DNA of 64,000 nt from Bryobacteraceae bacterium (GTDB taxonomy: Bacteria > Acidobacteriota > Terriglobia > Bryobacterales > Bryobacteraceae), in NCBI GenBank assembly GCA_025928545.1, contig JAICJH010000003.1:124001-188000 (forward strand). The letters run 5' to 3'. The notes below the pieces were generated by a model, which saw nothing but the letters and a program-made list of their open reading frames with translations, did no database searches and was not told the DNA's origin. Position numbers and translations under genes: made by a program. Below, one piece after another: positions 34,552-43,407 of the stretch. How positions within the stretch are numbered: position 1 is the stretch's first letter; each line of letters starts with the position of its first letter.

Positions 34552-34611
34552 GGTACCAGTGAGGTCAAGAAAAGATAGAAATGTCAGGTACCAGTGTTCC
34601 GGTAGTACCAG
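34552..34611. repeat. Three GTACCAG repeats in divergent regulatory region
   Basis: The 136-bp region between the LuxR-type and TrmB-type regulator genes holds two copies of GGTACCAGTG (34552-34561, 34587-34596) and a third partial copy GTACCAG (34605-34611), all in the same orientation. The starts are 35 and 17 bp apart, roughly whole helical turns in the first case. The core GGTACC is itself palindromic. They are candidate operator sites for one of the two flanking regulators. Confidence 0.5.
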
Positions 34612-34653
34612 AACGCACAACCACGTAAATGAATCATATAGAGTGAAAGGTGG

Positions 34654-35478
34654 ATGAAGACGACGTCGGGAGAAGTCGATTACCAGCAGTTTTGGATGGG
34701 CTTGCAGCAACTGGGTCTCAATGCCTATGAGGCACGGAGCTATCTGGTTTTGTTAGGCCATTCACGTTTTAAGGCGCTGGAACTCGCGCCCCGTGCCCGG
34801 GTACCCCGCCAAAAGATATATGAGGTACTGGATAGCCTGGTAGAGCGAGGATTTGCACGGGTGGTTCAGGATCGCACCAAATTATTCTCCGCAGTCGAAC
34901 CGAATCTCGCGATTCCCGCCTGGCTGGCACGTAAGCGTGAACTGGTGGAACATGAACTGGCCGGCCAATCGCGCTCCGCGAATAACCTGATGGAAGATCT
35001 GAACGGCCTCTATTCGAAAGGAAAAGGTGGCCGGGGTACGCTCGATTTTCTGAGGATAGTGGCTGAGCCCTCGCAGACCGCGGCCGAATACCGCAGAATG
35101 CTGAGCGAAGTCACCACGGAATACCTGGAATTCTCACGCCCGCCATATGCGGTTGACCCACTGGATGAAAAGCTGGTCAGGAAGGTGCGGAGTCACGGAG
35201 TTTCCTGCCGTTTGCTGATTGAAACCGGTACCCTCAACGATCCCCACCGCCAACGCTTAGCCGAATACGCGCACGCCGGAGTTGAGATCCGCCAGGCGCC
35301 GTCATTGCCGATGAAACTGGCGCTGTTCGATGGCAAGCAGGGTCTGATCGCGCTCCTCGATCCAGTCATCAGCATTCCGGCGTGGACTTCTCTCGTCTTC
35401 GATCACGCAGGGTTTGCCGAAGCGATGCACCATTTGTTCGAGGACCATTGGCAACGGGCCGCGGATTTCAAAGACTGA
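34654..35478 (+). CDS. TrmB-family transcriptional regulator
   Basis: A 274-residue protein preceded by AAAGG a few bases before the ATG. The N-terminal winged helix-turn-helix (LQQLGLNAYEARSYLVLLGH, then RVPRQKIYEVLDSLVERGF) is characteristic of TrmB regulators. The C-terminal domain (residues ~130-270) contains the effector-domain pattern (EYRRMLSEVTTEYLEFSRPP, VSCRLLIETG, LALFDGKQGLIALLD). TrmB proteins are best known from archaea, where they sense sugars; in bacteria their effectors are mostly unknown. The gene diverges from the pseudo-receiver regulator, with shared repeats between them. Confidence 0.85.
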   Translation: MKTTSGEVDYQQFWMGLQQLGLNAYEARSYLVLLGHSRFKALELAPRARVPRQKIYEVLDSLVERGFARVVQDRTKLFSAVEPNLAIPAWLARKRELVEHELAGQSRSANNLMEDLNGLYSKGKGGRGTLDFLRIVAEPSQTAAEYRRMLSEVTTEYLEFSRPPYAVDPLDEKLVRKVRSHGVSCRLLIETGTLNDPHRQRLAEYAHAGVEIRQAPSLPMKLALFDGKQGLIALLDPVISIPAWTSLVFDHAGFAEAMHHLFEDHWQRAADFKD

Positions 35479-35506
35479 CGTCGATTGCCTGCGAACAATT
35501 GAGAAA

Positions 35507-36478
35507 CTATACGTGCGGTTCCGAGACGTTTTCGTGGTGCGTCAGGATATCGCGCACTGCGTAAATGCGCCGGTCCTGCGACTCGAAATAGGTGCGCATA
35601 ACCAGCTCTCCGATCAGTCCGGTCGAAAACATCATCAAGCCGACCAGTAGCAGCATCGCGCCGGCCAGCATCAGTGGGCCATGCTCCTGAATAATATCGA
35701 TCCGCGTGAAGAGCTTCTCGATCAGGCAGAAGCCCAGAATTGCCGATCCCGCACTGGTCCCCGCCAGCCCCAGAGCGCCAAAGAAGTGCATCGGTCGCGT
35801 GGCGTACTTCAGCAGGAAACGGATCGTCAGGATATCGAACAGAACCCGAAAGGTGCGGCTCAGGCCGTAATGGGAAACGCCGCCGCCTCGTGGGGGATTC
35901 TGAATTGGCACTTCCACCACTCGAGCGCCGTAAAAACTGGCCAGCGCCGGAATAAAGCGGTGCAGTTCGCCATAGAGATGAACGTCTTCCAGAACCTCGG
36001 AACGATACGCCTTGAATGTGGTTCCGAAATCGCGCAGGTCCATCCCGGAGGCTTTCGCCATGAGCCAGTTGGCGATCTTTGAAGGCAGCCGCCGCGTCAG
36101 GGCATTGTCCGCCCGCTCATGACGCCAGCCGCTCGCAATGTCGTAGCCTTCGTCGATCGGCTTCAGCAGCGCGGGTATGTCTTCGGGCGCGTGCTGTAGA
36201 TCGCCGTCCATCGCAATGATCACGTCGCCTTTCGCTTCATGGAACCCGGCGGAAAGCGCGGCGGTCTGGCCGAAGTTGCGGCGCAGGCGGACCACTTTCA
36301 GGCGATGATCTGTCTGCACCAGGTTGGCGAGCAACTCATGGCTGCGGTCCGTGGAAGCGTCGTCAATGAAGAGAATCTCGTAGGGGCGGCCGACGCCGGC
36401 CAGCACCGACGTGAGCCGGTCGTAGAGCGGAAGAATGGAATGCTCTTCGTTATGAATAGGGACGACGAGTGACAGCAT
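35507..36478 (-). CDS. Membrane glycosyltransferase family 2 (GtrB/DPM-like)
   Basis: A 323-residue protein with an N-terminal GT-A catalytic domain (SLVVPIHNEEHSI, FIDDASTD, and metal-binding IAMDGDLQH) and two C-terminal transmembrane helices (~225-250 and ~262-285). This is the layout of polyprenyl-phosphate glycosyltransferases such as GtrB or ArnC, which load a sugar from a nucleotide donor onto undecaprenyl phosphate at the inner face of the membrane. The sugar is not known. It converges on the TrmB gene (28 bp apart) and diverges from the RNA methylase gene (42 bp). Confidence 0.9.
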   Translation of the reverse strand: MLSLVVPIHNEEHSILPLYDRLTSVLAGVGRPYEILFIDDASTDRSHELLANLVQTDHRLKVVRLRRNFGQTAALSAGFHEAKGDVIIAMDGDLQHAPEDIPALLKPIDEGYDIASGWRHERADNALTRRLPSKIANWLMAKASGMDLRDFGTTFKAYRSEVLEDVHLYGELHRFIPALASFYGARVVEVPIQNPPRGGGVSHYGLSRTFRVLFDILTIRFLLKYATRPMHFFGALGLAGTSAGSAILGFCLIEKLFTRIDIIQEHGPLMLAGAMLLLVGLMMFSTGLIGELVMRTYFESQDRRIYAVRDILTHHENVSEPHV

Positions 36479-36520
36479 CGATTAAGCTCTTATTCTAGCG
36501 TCTTGCCGGCAGGCAAATTC

Positions 36521-37063
36521 ATGGAAAACGAGAGAATCCCGTATCGCGCCACCGAAGCCGCCGCCGCATGGACCGGAATTGGTCCCCTGCCGGTCAGCGT
36601 TCTGCTGGAAAATGTCCGCAGCTTATACAACGTCGGCGCCTTCTTCCGGACGGGAGACGCGGTGGCTCTGGAAAAGCTCTACCTTGCGGGAATCACAGGC
36701 TATCCGCCGCAGAAGATGATTACCAAGACAGCCCTGGGCGCGGAGGAAACGGTCTGCTGGGAGCGGACGGCGGACGCGCGCGACCAGGTTCTTACCCTGC
36801 GGGCACGCCATTATGAAATCGCAGCCATCGAAACCAGCGTTCACGCCGTCGATTTGTTCGATTGGCAGCCGCGTTTCCCCGTCTGCGTCCTTTTCGGACA
36901 TGAAACCGACGGGCTGACGCCGGAACTCGGAGCCCTGGCCGATACGCATGTCCGGATTCCGATGCTGGGGCGGAAGCATTCTCTGAATGTGGCAACCGCG
37001 GGCGGCGTCGTCCTGTACGAATTGCTCAGGAAGTACCGTTCCAGCTTCCTTACATGCCGGTAA
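36521..37063 (+). CDS. SpoU/TrmH-family RNA 2'-O-methyltransferase
   Basis: A 180-residue protein from ATG 36521 (an upstream TTG at 36503 would add six residues). It is a minimal SPOUT methylase with no extra N-terminal domain. Motif 1 is LENVRSLYNVGAFFRTGDA, motif 2 VLFGHETDGL and motif 3 VRIPMLGRKHSLNVATAGG, with the knot that binds S-adenosylmethionine. The RNA target is unknown; TrmL-like tRNA wobble methylases are of similar size. It is one of three SPOUT-family genes in this window. Confidence 0.87.
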   Translation: MENERIPYRATEAAAAWTGIGPLPVSVLLENVRSLYNVGAFFRTGDAVALEKLYLAGITGYPPQKMITKTALGAEETVCWERTADARDQVLTLRARHYEIAAIETSVHAVDLFDWQPRFPVCVLFGHETDGLTPELGALADTHVRIPMLGRKHSLNVATAGGVVLYELLRKYRSSFLTCR

Positions 37064-37095
37064 AGCATTGAAAATAAGTCCCGAACCAAGCTTCC

Positions 37096-37128
37096 ATGTA
37101 ATTGTGGAGGCGGTCTCCACGATTACAT
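37096..37128. repeat. Long hairpin between convergent genes
   Basis: The arms 37096-37109 and 37115-37128 are 14 bp each and complementary except for one G-T pair, with a 5-nt loop (GCGGT). It sits between the RNA methylase stop (37063) and the opposing small gene (ends 37191). No T tract follows on either strand, so a standard Rho-independent terminator is doubtful. A bidirectional mRNA 3'-end stabiliser or a REP-like element is possible. Confidence 0.55.
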
Positions 37129-37190
37129 AGATATTGACCGGGGCTTGGCAAATTCGATTACCCAGCTGTTTGCATTCTGCCCGCGGCGAT

Positions 37191-37682
37191 TCATAAAAAA
37201 GGCTTCCGCGGCGGTGCCTGGTCGACTCCCGCCCGGCCAGCCGTAATCTCGGCGACAAAATAATTTTCGCCCCGGATCGGACACCCGGCGATACGCCGCA
37301 ACATAGCTAACTGGCCGGTGTGAGTCAAAGCATCAGCGATTGGGCCCTGGAACAGCCTGTTTGCCAGATCTCCATCAAGTTCTGTGGCCGCAAGGCGGTC
37401 ATCCAGCACTCGAAGGGCCTGGAAAAAGCGCGCGACTTCGTCTGGCCATGCCAGCGGAGAGGAGTCCTGCCATTTTTGTTGTCCGTCCACCAGGGAAACT
37501 GCCCAATCCATCAGATCACCCATATGAGCGAGAATGTGACCCGGTGTTCGCGCGCCGGGGCCATCGCCGTATTCTCCGAATTCCGCCGGTGCCTTTTCGG
37601 CCGCACGCAAAGCCCGATAGGCGAGGGTTGCCACGGCATGTCGAAGTAAAATGGTCGGGCCGCTGTTGCTCATGACGGACAT
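37191..37682 (-). CDS. Hypothetical protein, possibly DinB-superfamily
   Basis: A 163-residue protein from ATG 37682; the frame is open further upstream but without family-like sequence. It looks all-helical: RHAVATLAYRALRAAEK, then TPGHILAHMGDLMDWAVSL, FFQALRVLDDRLA and a late DALTHTGQLAMLRRIAG. The spaced His residues (HILAH, and a later THTGQ) are consistent with the DinB/YfiT-like metal-binding four-helix bundle, in which three His bind a divalent metal. That assignment is an inference. No neighbours share an obvious pathway. Confidence 0.65.
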   Translation of the reverse strand: MSVMSNSGPTILLRHAVATLAYRALRAAEKAPAEFGEYGDGPGARTPGHILAHMGDLMDWAVSLVDGQQKWQDSSPLAWPDEVARFFQALRVLDDRLAATELDGDLANRLFQGPIADALTHTGQLAMLRRIAGCPIRGENYFVAEITAGRAGVDQAPPRKPFL

Positions 37683-37970
37683 AATCGCACAAAAAGTATT
37701 GCCCCGCGCCTCCTGGAACGCGATGAAACCGCAGCTTCTTTGCACATTTGCGGTTTTCCGGACGTCAAAACATCGGGAGTGGCCCCGCGTGATATTCTGA
37801 TCCGATGCTTTCTGCGTAGCCTTTCGCCGCTTCCATACGTCTGAATATGCAAACCTTTACGTGCCCGAATGTTGCGCAAAAGTTCCGTATGGAGGATGAT
37901 TGCGACGGGTATACACTACTCGTTGCCTGTCTTCTCTGAGCCACGCCTGCACATAAGCTGAATACAAAAG

Positions 37971-40241
37971 ATGTTTGAACTGCTCTTCAAATACCCGCCC
38001 GCAATCTTCTCCAAAGGCAAGCTCGTGCTGCTCGCTCCGTGGCCTTTCTGGGCGATGATATTGCTGGTCATTCTGTCTGCGGGAGGGATTTACTGGTTCC
38101 TGCGCGAGCGGCGCGCGGCTTTGACAACGGTTCGCCTGATTGCTATCGGAATCGCCCAGACTGCGATGATCGCCGTCATTTTATTCATGCTCTGGCATCC
38201 TGCCATGAGTGTGGCGCGCCTCCGGCCGCAACAAAACGTCGTCGCGGTGCTGGTTGACGATTCCCGCAGTATGGGTCTGGTCGACGCAGGGTCGGGCGAT
38301 GGTAAGAGCCGTCTGCAAAATGCGGAAGATCTTCTTAATAACGATTTGCTGCCGGAACTCTCGAAGAAGTACCAGATCCGCCTCTACAGTTTCGGCCATG
38401 ATGCCAATCGCATCGATCTCGCCAACACCCAACAGGTGAAGAACCTGACGCCGGACGACAACGCGACCCGGATCGGCGATAGTCTGAAGCACATCGCCGC
38501 CGAAGCCAGCACCATGCCGCTCGGCGCGGTCGTTCTTCTGACGGATGGGGGCGACAACACCGGGGGCGTGGATCGCGAAACCCTGGCGCAGGTGCGGCAA
38601 CTCCACCTTCCGATTCACACAATCGGCTTCGGTCCCGACCATTTTGCGAAGGATATCGAGATCGCGGATGCCGATGTTCCGGCGCGAGTCCTCGCAAATT
38701 CCCGGGTCAGCGCCCATGTCAATTTCCGCCAGCACGGCTACGAGGGGCAAAAGGTAAACCTGATGGTCCGCGAGAACGGCCACCCTCTGGCAAAACAGGA
38801 AATGACCTTGAAGCCGGAAGCCGATCAGTCGGAAACCATTATGTTTAACTCCGGCCCGGCCGGGGCGCACACTTTTCAGATCGGTATCGATCCGGCCGCC
38901 GGCGAGCCGAATGCGCAGAACAATTTCGTGGTCCGGCTGGTCAACGTTACCCAGAAAAAGCAGCGCGTTCTCTATTTCGAAGGGGAACCCAAGTGGGAGT
39001 ACAAATTCATCCGGCGCGCGCTCGATGACGATCCGGCCATTGAGATTGTCAGCATGGTGCGTACCACTGAAAATAAGACTTACCGCCAGGGCATCGCCAA
39101 TTCCAAAGAACTGGAAGAAGGCTTCCCCGACAAACCTGAAGATTTGTTCGCCTACGATGGTCTGATCATCGGCAGCGAAGAAGCCAGCTATTTCTCACCG
39201 GCGCAACAAGCGGCAATCCGCGATTTTGCCGACAGGCGCGGTGGCGGCGTGATGTTTCTTGCCGGACGTTTTTCCCTCAGCGACGGCGGCTATGCCAACA
39301 CACCTATGGCGGAAATGATGCCGCTTCGCCTGATGCCCGAAAAAAGCTTTTCGCGCAACTTCGCAACACCAACGCTAACCGATGCCGGGAAAGCCAGTCC
39401 AATTCTGCGTTTGGTCGATGAATCCGAAGCGAACGACGCGCGCTGGAAAAAGATGCCGCAGATCGCCAATTACGCGGTCATGGGAGCGCCCAAGCCCGGA
39501 GCTGTCGTGCTGATGAATGTCGGCGAAACCGGAAAACGCACCAGTCCTCTGCTGGCGATTCAGAATTATGGCCATGGACGTACTGCTGTGCTGGCAACCT
39601 CCGGAACCTGGCGTTGGCAGATGTTGCAGGATCACACGGATATGACCCACGAAACGTTCTGGCAGCAAATCATGCGCTGGCTCGTGACGGAAACTCCTGG
39701 TCAGGTGGCCGCCAGTACGCCGCACCAGATGCTGAATGACGATGGCCAGGTCCATCTCCGCGCCATGGTTCGCGATAAGACTTACCAGACAGTTGCGGGA
39801 GCCACGGTCGAGGCCACAATCAATCGTCCGGACGGAACTACGGAAACCGTGACCATGAAACCGGATCCGCTGGAGCCTGGAGCCTACACCGGAAACTATT
39901 CAGCCGATAAATCGGGAGCTTATGTGGCCGAGGTGGTGGCCCACGATGGCAAACTCGAGGTGGGCCGCGATACCCTGACCTTCCGCCGCGAAGACGGCGT
40001 AGCGGAAAACTTCAATGCTTCGCAGAATAAGGAACTGCTGACCCGGCTTTCCGCCGATACAGGCGGCAACTACTATACGCCGGCGAATGCGAAACGCCTG
40101 GGCGATGAAGTTGCAATATCCGAAGCGGGCATCTCGGGCCACGACAGCCTGGATATCTGGGACATGCCGGCCTTATTCCTGCTGCTGATTCTGCTTCGTG
40201 GCGCGGAATGGTTGCTTCGGCGAAAATGGGGTGTAGTATGA
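37971..40241 (+). CDS. Membrane VWA-domain protein with glutamine-amidotransferase-like region
   Basis: A 756-residue protein, first gene of the 37971-51375 operon. Two N-terminal transmembrane helices (residues ~25-43 and ~55-76) precede a von Willebrand A domain with intact MIDAS motif (Asp96, Ser98, Ser100; later Thr/Asp in LLTDGGDN). A GATase1-like alpha/beta region follows at about 320-560 (RVLYFEGEPKWEYKFIRRAL, GLIIGSEE, GGGVMFLAG), without a clear catalytic triad, then a beta-sandwich region and a C-terminal helix (ALFLLLILLRGAEWLLRRKW). Proteins of this layout accompany MoxR ATPases in Acidobacteria and Planctomycetes. It probably works as a periplasmic or membrane-bound adhesion or scaffold partner. 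The next gene overlaps by 4 bp. Confidence 0.85.
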   Translation: MFELLFKYPPAIFSKGKLVLLAPWPFWAMILLVILSAGGIYWFLRERRAALTTVRLIAIGIAQTAMIAVILFMLWHPAMSVARLRPQQNVVAVLVDDSRSMGLVDAGSGDGKSRLQNAEDLLNNDLLPELSKKYQIRLYSFGHDANRIDLANTQQVKNLTPDDNATRIGDSLKHIAAEASTMPLGAVVLLTDGGDNTGGVDRETLAQVRQLHLPIHTIGFGPDHFAKDIEIADADVPARVLANSRVSAHVNFRQHGYEGQKVNLMVRENGHPLAKQEMTLKPEADQSETIMFNSGPAGAHTFQIGIDPAAGEPNAQNNFVVRLVNVTQKKQRVLYFEGEPKWEYKFIRRALDDDPAIEIVSMVRTTENKTYRQGIANSKELEEGFPDKPEDLFAYDGLIIGSEEASYFSPAQQAAIRDFADRRGGGVMFLAGRFSLSDGGYANTPMAEMMPLRLMPEKSFSRNFATPTLTDAGKASPILRLVDESEANDARWKKMPQIANYAVMGAPKPGAVVLMNVGETGKRTSPLLAIQNYGHGRTAVLATSGTWRWQMLQDHTDMTHETFWQQIMRWLVTETPGQVAASTPHQMLNDDGQVHLRAMVRDKTYQTVAGATVEATINRPDGTTETVTMKPDPLEPGAYTGNYSADKSGAYVAEVVAHDGKLEVGRDTLTFRREDGVAENFNASQNKELLTRLSADTGGNYYTPANAKRLGDEVAISEAGISGHDSLDIWDMPALFLLLILLRGAEWLLRRKWGVV

Positions 40242-41140
40242 CACGTGGGCGTCTGGCAAAAACGGCTGTCATCGCAGCGTGTCTCGCTGCCGGGCAAATG
40301 GCCTTCGGCGCGACGTATTACCTGACAGTCGCAGGTCTGGGCGGCGAACCCGACTACGAGCAGCGCTTCCAGATGCTCGCCACTGACACGGACAAAATGC
40401 TGCGGGAGTCTCCGGGAACGGATAAGACGGTAGAAACCCTGAAAGGCGCCGACGCCACCCGTGCCAAACTCGGAGCCGCTCTGGGTAAAATCGCGGCCCA
40501 GGCCAAGCCAGCCGATGCCTTCGTCTTTATGATGATCGGTCATGGCACTTTCGATGGTTCCGAGTACAAATTCAACTTGCCCGGTCCGGATATTTCGGCC
40601 CCGGAACTTGCCGTTCTCCTCAACAGAATCCCCGCGAGCCGTCAGCTGATTGTGGATATGACCAGCGCCAGCGGCGGTGCGGTGGATGTGTTGAAAAAAG
40701 ACGGCCGCGTGATCATCACGGCCACGAAATCCGGCACCGAGAAAAACGCCACTGTTTTTGCCCGCTATTGGGTGGAAGCCATGCGCGATCCGTCGGCGGA
40801 TACCGATAAGAACCAGGCCATCACAGCGCTCGAAGCATACAAGTACGCTCAGACGAAGACTGCGGCCTTTTTTACCGATCAGAAGCACCTGGCCACCGAA
40901 CACGCCCAGCTGGCCGACGAGGCTCACGCCGGCGCATTCACGCTGGTCCGGTTCGGATCGGCGGCCGCCGAAGTGACAGACCCGGCTAAGCGAGCCCTGG
41001 TTGCGAAAAAAGAAGAGATAGAAAATAAGATTGACGCTCTGAAGTTCCAGAAGGACCTGATGGACGCCGAAGATTACCGGCGTCAGATAACCGCGCTGCT
41101 GATAGATCTCGCGAAAACTCAGGGAGAAATTGAGAAGTGA
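40238..41140 (+). CDS. Secreted caspase/legumain-like protein lacking the catalytic Cys
   Basis: A 300-residue protein from ATG 40238, overlapping the upstream stop (ATGA). The signal peptide runs to about residue 25 (AAGQMAFGA). The clan CD fold is suggested by YYLTVAGLGG, an HG motif (FVFMMIGHGTFDG, His102) and a second strand RQLIVDMTSASGG. There, where active C13/C14 peptidases have Cys after the strand, Met-Thr-Ser is found. An active cysteine peptidase is therefore unlikely; a pseudo-enzyme or scaffold is inferred. The C-terminus (~250-300) is a charged coiled coil (KKEEIENKIDALKFQKDLMD). It is coupled to the metallopeptidase gene downstream by a GTGA overlap. Confidence 0.72.
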   Translation: MTRGRLAKTAVIAACLAAGQMAFGATYYLTVAGLGGEPDYEQRFQMLATDTDKMLRESPGTDKTVETLKGADATRAKLGAALGKIAAQAKPADAFVFMMIGHGTFDGSEYKFNLPGPDISAPELAVLLNRIPASRQLIVDMTSASGGAVDVLKKDGRVIITATKSGTEKNATVFARYWVEAMRDPSADTDKNQAITALEAYKYAQTKTAAFFTDQKHLATEHAQLADEAHAGAFTLVRFGSAAAEVTDPAKRALVAKKEEIENKIDALKFQKDLMDAEDYRRQITALLIDLAKTQGEIEK

Positions 41141-43398
41141 AACGTAAGGCTTTACTGGCGGGAATAGGGTTGATGTCCGCATGCGTGGGGATTCTTGCCC
41201 AACGCCCCGTCGATGTCCAAATCCCAACCAACCCGGATTTCACGGTGCCGGTTGGTCCGGGCGCGCCAAAAAGAGCGCCCGCCAAAGCTCAGCCAACTCA
41301 GGCCGCTCCGGCGCCCATTCGCACGTCGCTTACGCTCGCGCAGGTGGAAGGCATGTGGCGCGCGGCGCGTACTCCGGACGATTTCAAATCGGTCGGCAGC
41401 GCCTTCGAAACTCTGCTGAAATCCGATCCCTCCAATGCCAACTACCGGGTTCGCTACGCAACGCTGTTGTTCGAACGTTTCAACGCGCCCGATGCCGAAT
41501 CCCTTTATCAGGAAGCGCTGAAGCTCGATCCGAAGAATGCCCAGGCATATCTGGGGCTCGCCGAGATCTACGCCGAAGGTTTCGACGAACTCGGAACGCA
41601 GAGCGCGCAGGCGGCTCTCGGTATAGACCCGAAGCTTTATCACGCTCACGAAATTCTGGCGCGCATCGCCCTTGAAGATAACGATCTGAAGAAGGCGGCC
41701 GAGGCCGCCGATGCCGCATTGGCGATCAATCCCGATGCGCTTGAGGCCATCGCGATTCACGCCACCATCGATCTCCTCCAGGACAAATCACCCGACGCGT
41801 GGGTATCGAAGATCGGCAATCGTGGGGACGGCTACGCGGACATCGCGCGGGCCCTCGTCATCAATCGCCGCTACGATGACGGAATCATTTATTACCGGAA
41901 AGCGATTGCGGCCAAGCCGGATCTCTGGAGCGCGCATTCGCAGCTGGGCGTCAGCCTGATGCGCTTCGGCCAGAACGACGAAGCCCGCAAAGAACTGGAA
42001 CTGGCCTACAACAACGGCTATCGCGACGCTGCCACGCCGAACACCCTGAAGCTTCTCGACACCTACAAGGATTACGACACTTTCACCTGGCCGAGTGCCG
42101 CGGCGCCAGTCGGAATTCTCAAGCTGGATAAAAAAGAATCTGCCGCCCTGCGTCCTTATTTCGAAGCCGAGATGAAGCGGGCCATGGCTACGTACGAGAA
42201 GAAGTACGGCTACAAAATGACGAAGCCGGTGCAGATGGAAGTCTATCGGCAGGAAGGCGATTTCGCCGTCCGCGTCATGGGTCTGCCCGGCGTTGGTCTT
42301 CTTGGAGTTACGTTTGACACCGTGGTCGCGATGGACGGTCCGTCTTCCCGCGCGAAGCAGGAAGGCTATCACTGGGCCAGTGTGCTGTGGCACGAATTAA
42401 GCCACGTTTACACCATCGCGATGACCAATGAACGGGTGCCGCGCTGGTTTACCGAGGGCGTTGCTGTGCATGAGGAAGCCGCCACGACACCCGATTGGGG
42501 CGACCGTCTTAATCCGCCGATCCTCACCGCTATCCGCGAAAAGAAACTGCTGCCGATCGCCCAGATGGATCGTGGTTTTGTGCACCCCACTTATCCCGAG
42601 CAGGTGATCGTCTCTTATTTCCAGGCTGGCAAGATCTGCGATTTCATAGTGAAGCGCTGGGGCGACCAGAAACTCGTCGATATGATCCACGCGTTTTCCG
42701 ACGCGAATATCACCACGGTCGATGTCATCCGCCAGCAACTCAAAATTGAGCCGGAACAGTTCGACAAGGACTTCCTGGCCGATCTGAACGAACAAGCGGG
42801 CAAAACCGTTGGGAGCTTTGAGGCCTGGACGAAGCAGCTGCGCGATCTCAATCAGGCCATCAAAGAAGATAAGGCGCCGGCCGATCTTCTCCAAAAGGCG
42901 CGCGAACTTGAAGACATGTATCCCGAATATGTGGAAGCGGGCAACGCTTACGTGATGGCGGCGAACGCCTGCCTGAAGACGGGCAATAAGGCGTGCGCCA
43001 TGGCAGAGTATGCGAAATATTCGCGCATTGGCGGACGTGATCTCGATGCCATGGAAAAATACGCCGCGCTGCTCGCCGAGGCGGGCAATAAGAAGGACGC
43101 CGCAGCCGCCCTGGGGCGCATGATCTACGTTTTCCCGCTCGATGCCGGCCTCCACGAAAAGCTCGGCAATCTGGATCTCGAAACGGGAAACAACGCGGAC
43201 GCTGTTCGCGAATTCCAGGTACTCGTGGCCCTCAATACCGGCGATAAAGCCGGGAGCCACTACAATCTTGCAAAGGCCTACAAGGCCGAAGGTCAGACAG
43301 ATAAAGCCAGAGAGGAAGCCATCACCGCGCTCGAAGTCGCGCCTGAATACAGGCCGGCGCAGAAGCTGCTGCTCGAAGTGAGCGGCGACGGTAAATAA
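41137..43398 (+). CDS. Secreted TPR protein with gluzincin metallopeptidase domain
   Basis: A 753-residue protein starting at GTG 41137, with GGGAG 10 bases upstream and the start overlapping the previous stop. A signal peptide (LLAGIGLMSACVGILAQ) is followed by TPRs at ~80-300. A zinc-peptidase domain of the MA type has HELSH (His419, Glu420, His423) and third ligand Glu440 in FTEGVAVHEE. More TPRs lie at ~560-750. The active-site set looks complete. Secreted gluzincins flanked by TPRs suggest a protein-quality or processing role on substrates presented by the TPRs. It is the third gene of the VWA/MoxR operon. Confidence 0.87.
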   Translation: MKRKALLAGIGLMSACVGILAQRPVDVQIPTNPDFTVPVGPGAPKRAPAKAQPTQAAPAPIRTSLTLAQVEGMWRAARTPDDFKSVGSAFETLLKSDPSNANYRVRYATLLFERFNAPDAESLYQEALKLDPKNAQAYLGLAEIYAEGFDELGTQSAQAALGIDPKLYHAHEILARIALEDNDLKKAAEAADAALAINPDALEAIAIHATIDLLQDKSPDAWVSKIGNRGDGYADIARALVINRRYDDGIIYYRKAIAAKPDLWSAHSQLGVSLMRFGQNDEARKELELAYNNGYRDAATPNTLKLLDTYKDYDTFTWPSAAAPVGILKLDKKESAALRPYFEAEMKRAMATYEKKYGYKMTKPVQMEVYRQEGDFAVRVMGLPGVGLLGVTFDTVVAMDGPSSRAKQEGYHWASVLWHELSHVYTIAMTNERVPRWFTEGVAVHEEAATTPDWGDRLNPPILTAIREKKLLPIAQMDRGFVHPTYPEQVIVSYFQAGKICDFIVKRWGDQKLVDMIHAFSDANITTVDVIRQQLKIEPEQFDKDFLADLNEQAGKTVGSFEAWTKQLRDLNQAIKEDKAPADLLQKARELEDMYPEYVEAGNAYVMAANACLKTGNKACAMAEYAKYSRIGGRDLDAMEKYAALLAEAGNKKDAAAALGRMIYVFPLDAGLHEKLGNLDLETGNNADAVREFQVLVALNTGDKAGSHYNLAKAYKAEGQTDKAREEAITALEVAPEYRPAQKLLLEVSGDGK

Positions 43399-43407
43399 TA
43401 ACGATCC

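Noticed and set aside
37683..37970. Possible small gene before the VWA operon
   Set aside because: Only very short frames without ribosome sites were seen; it is more likely the operon's promoter region, though no clear promoter boxes could be picked.
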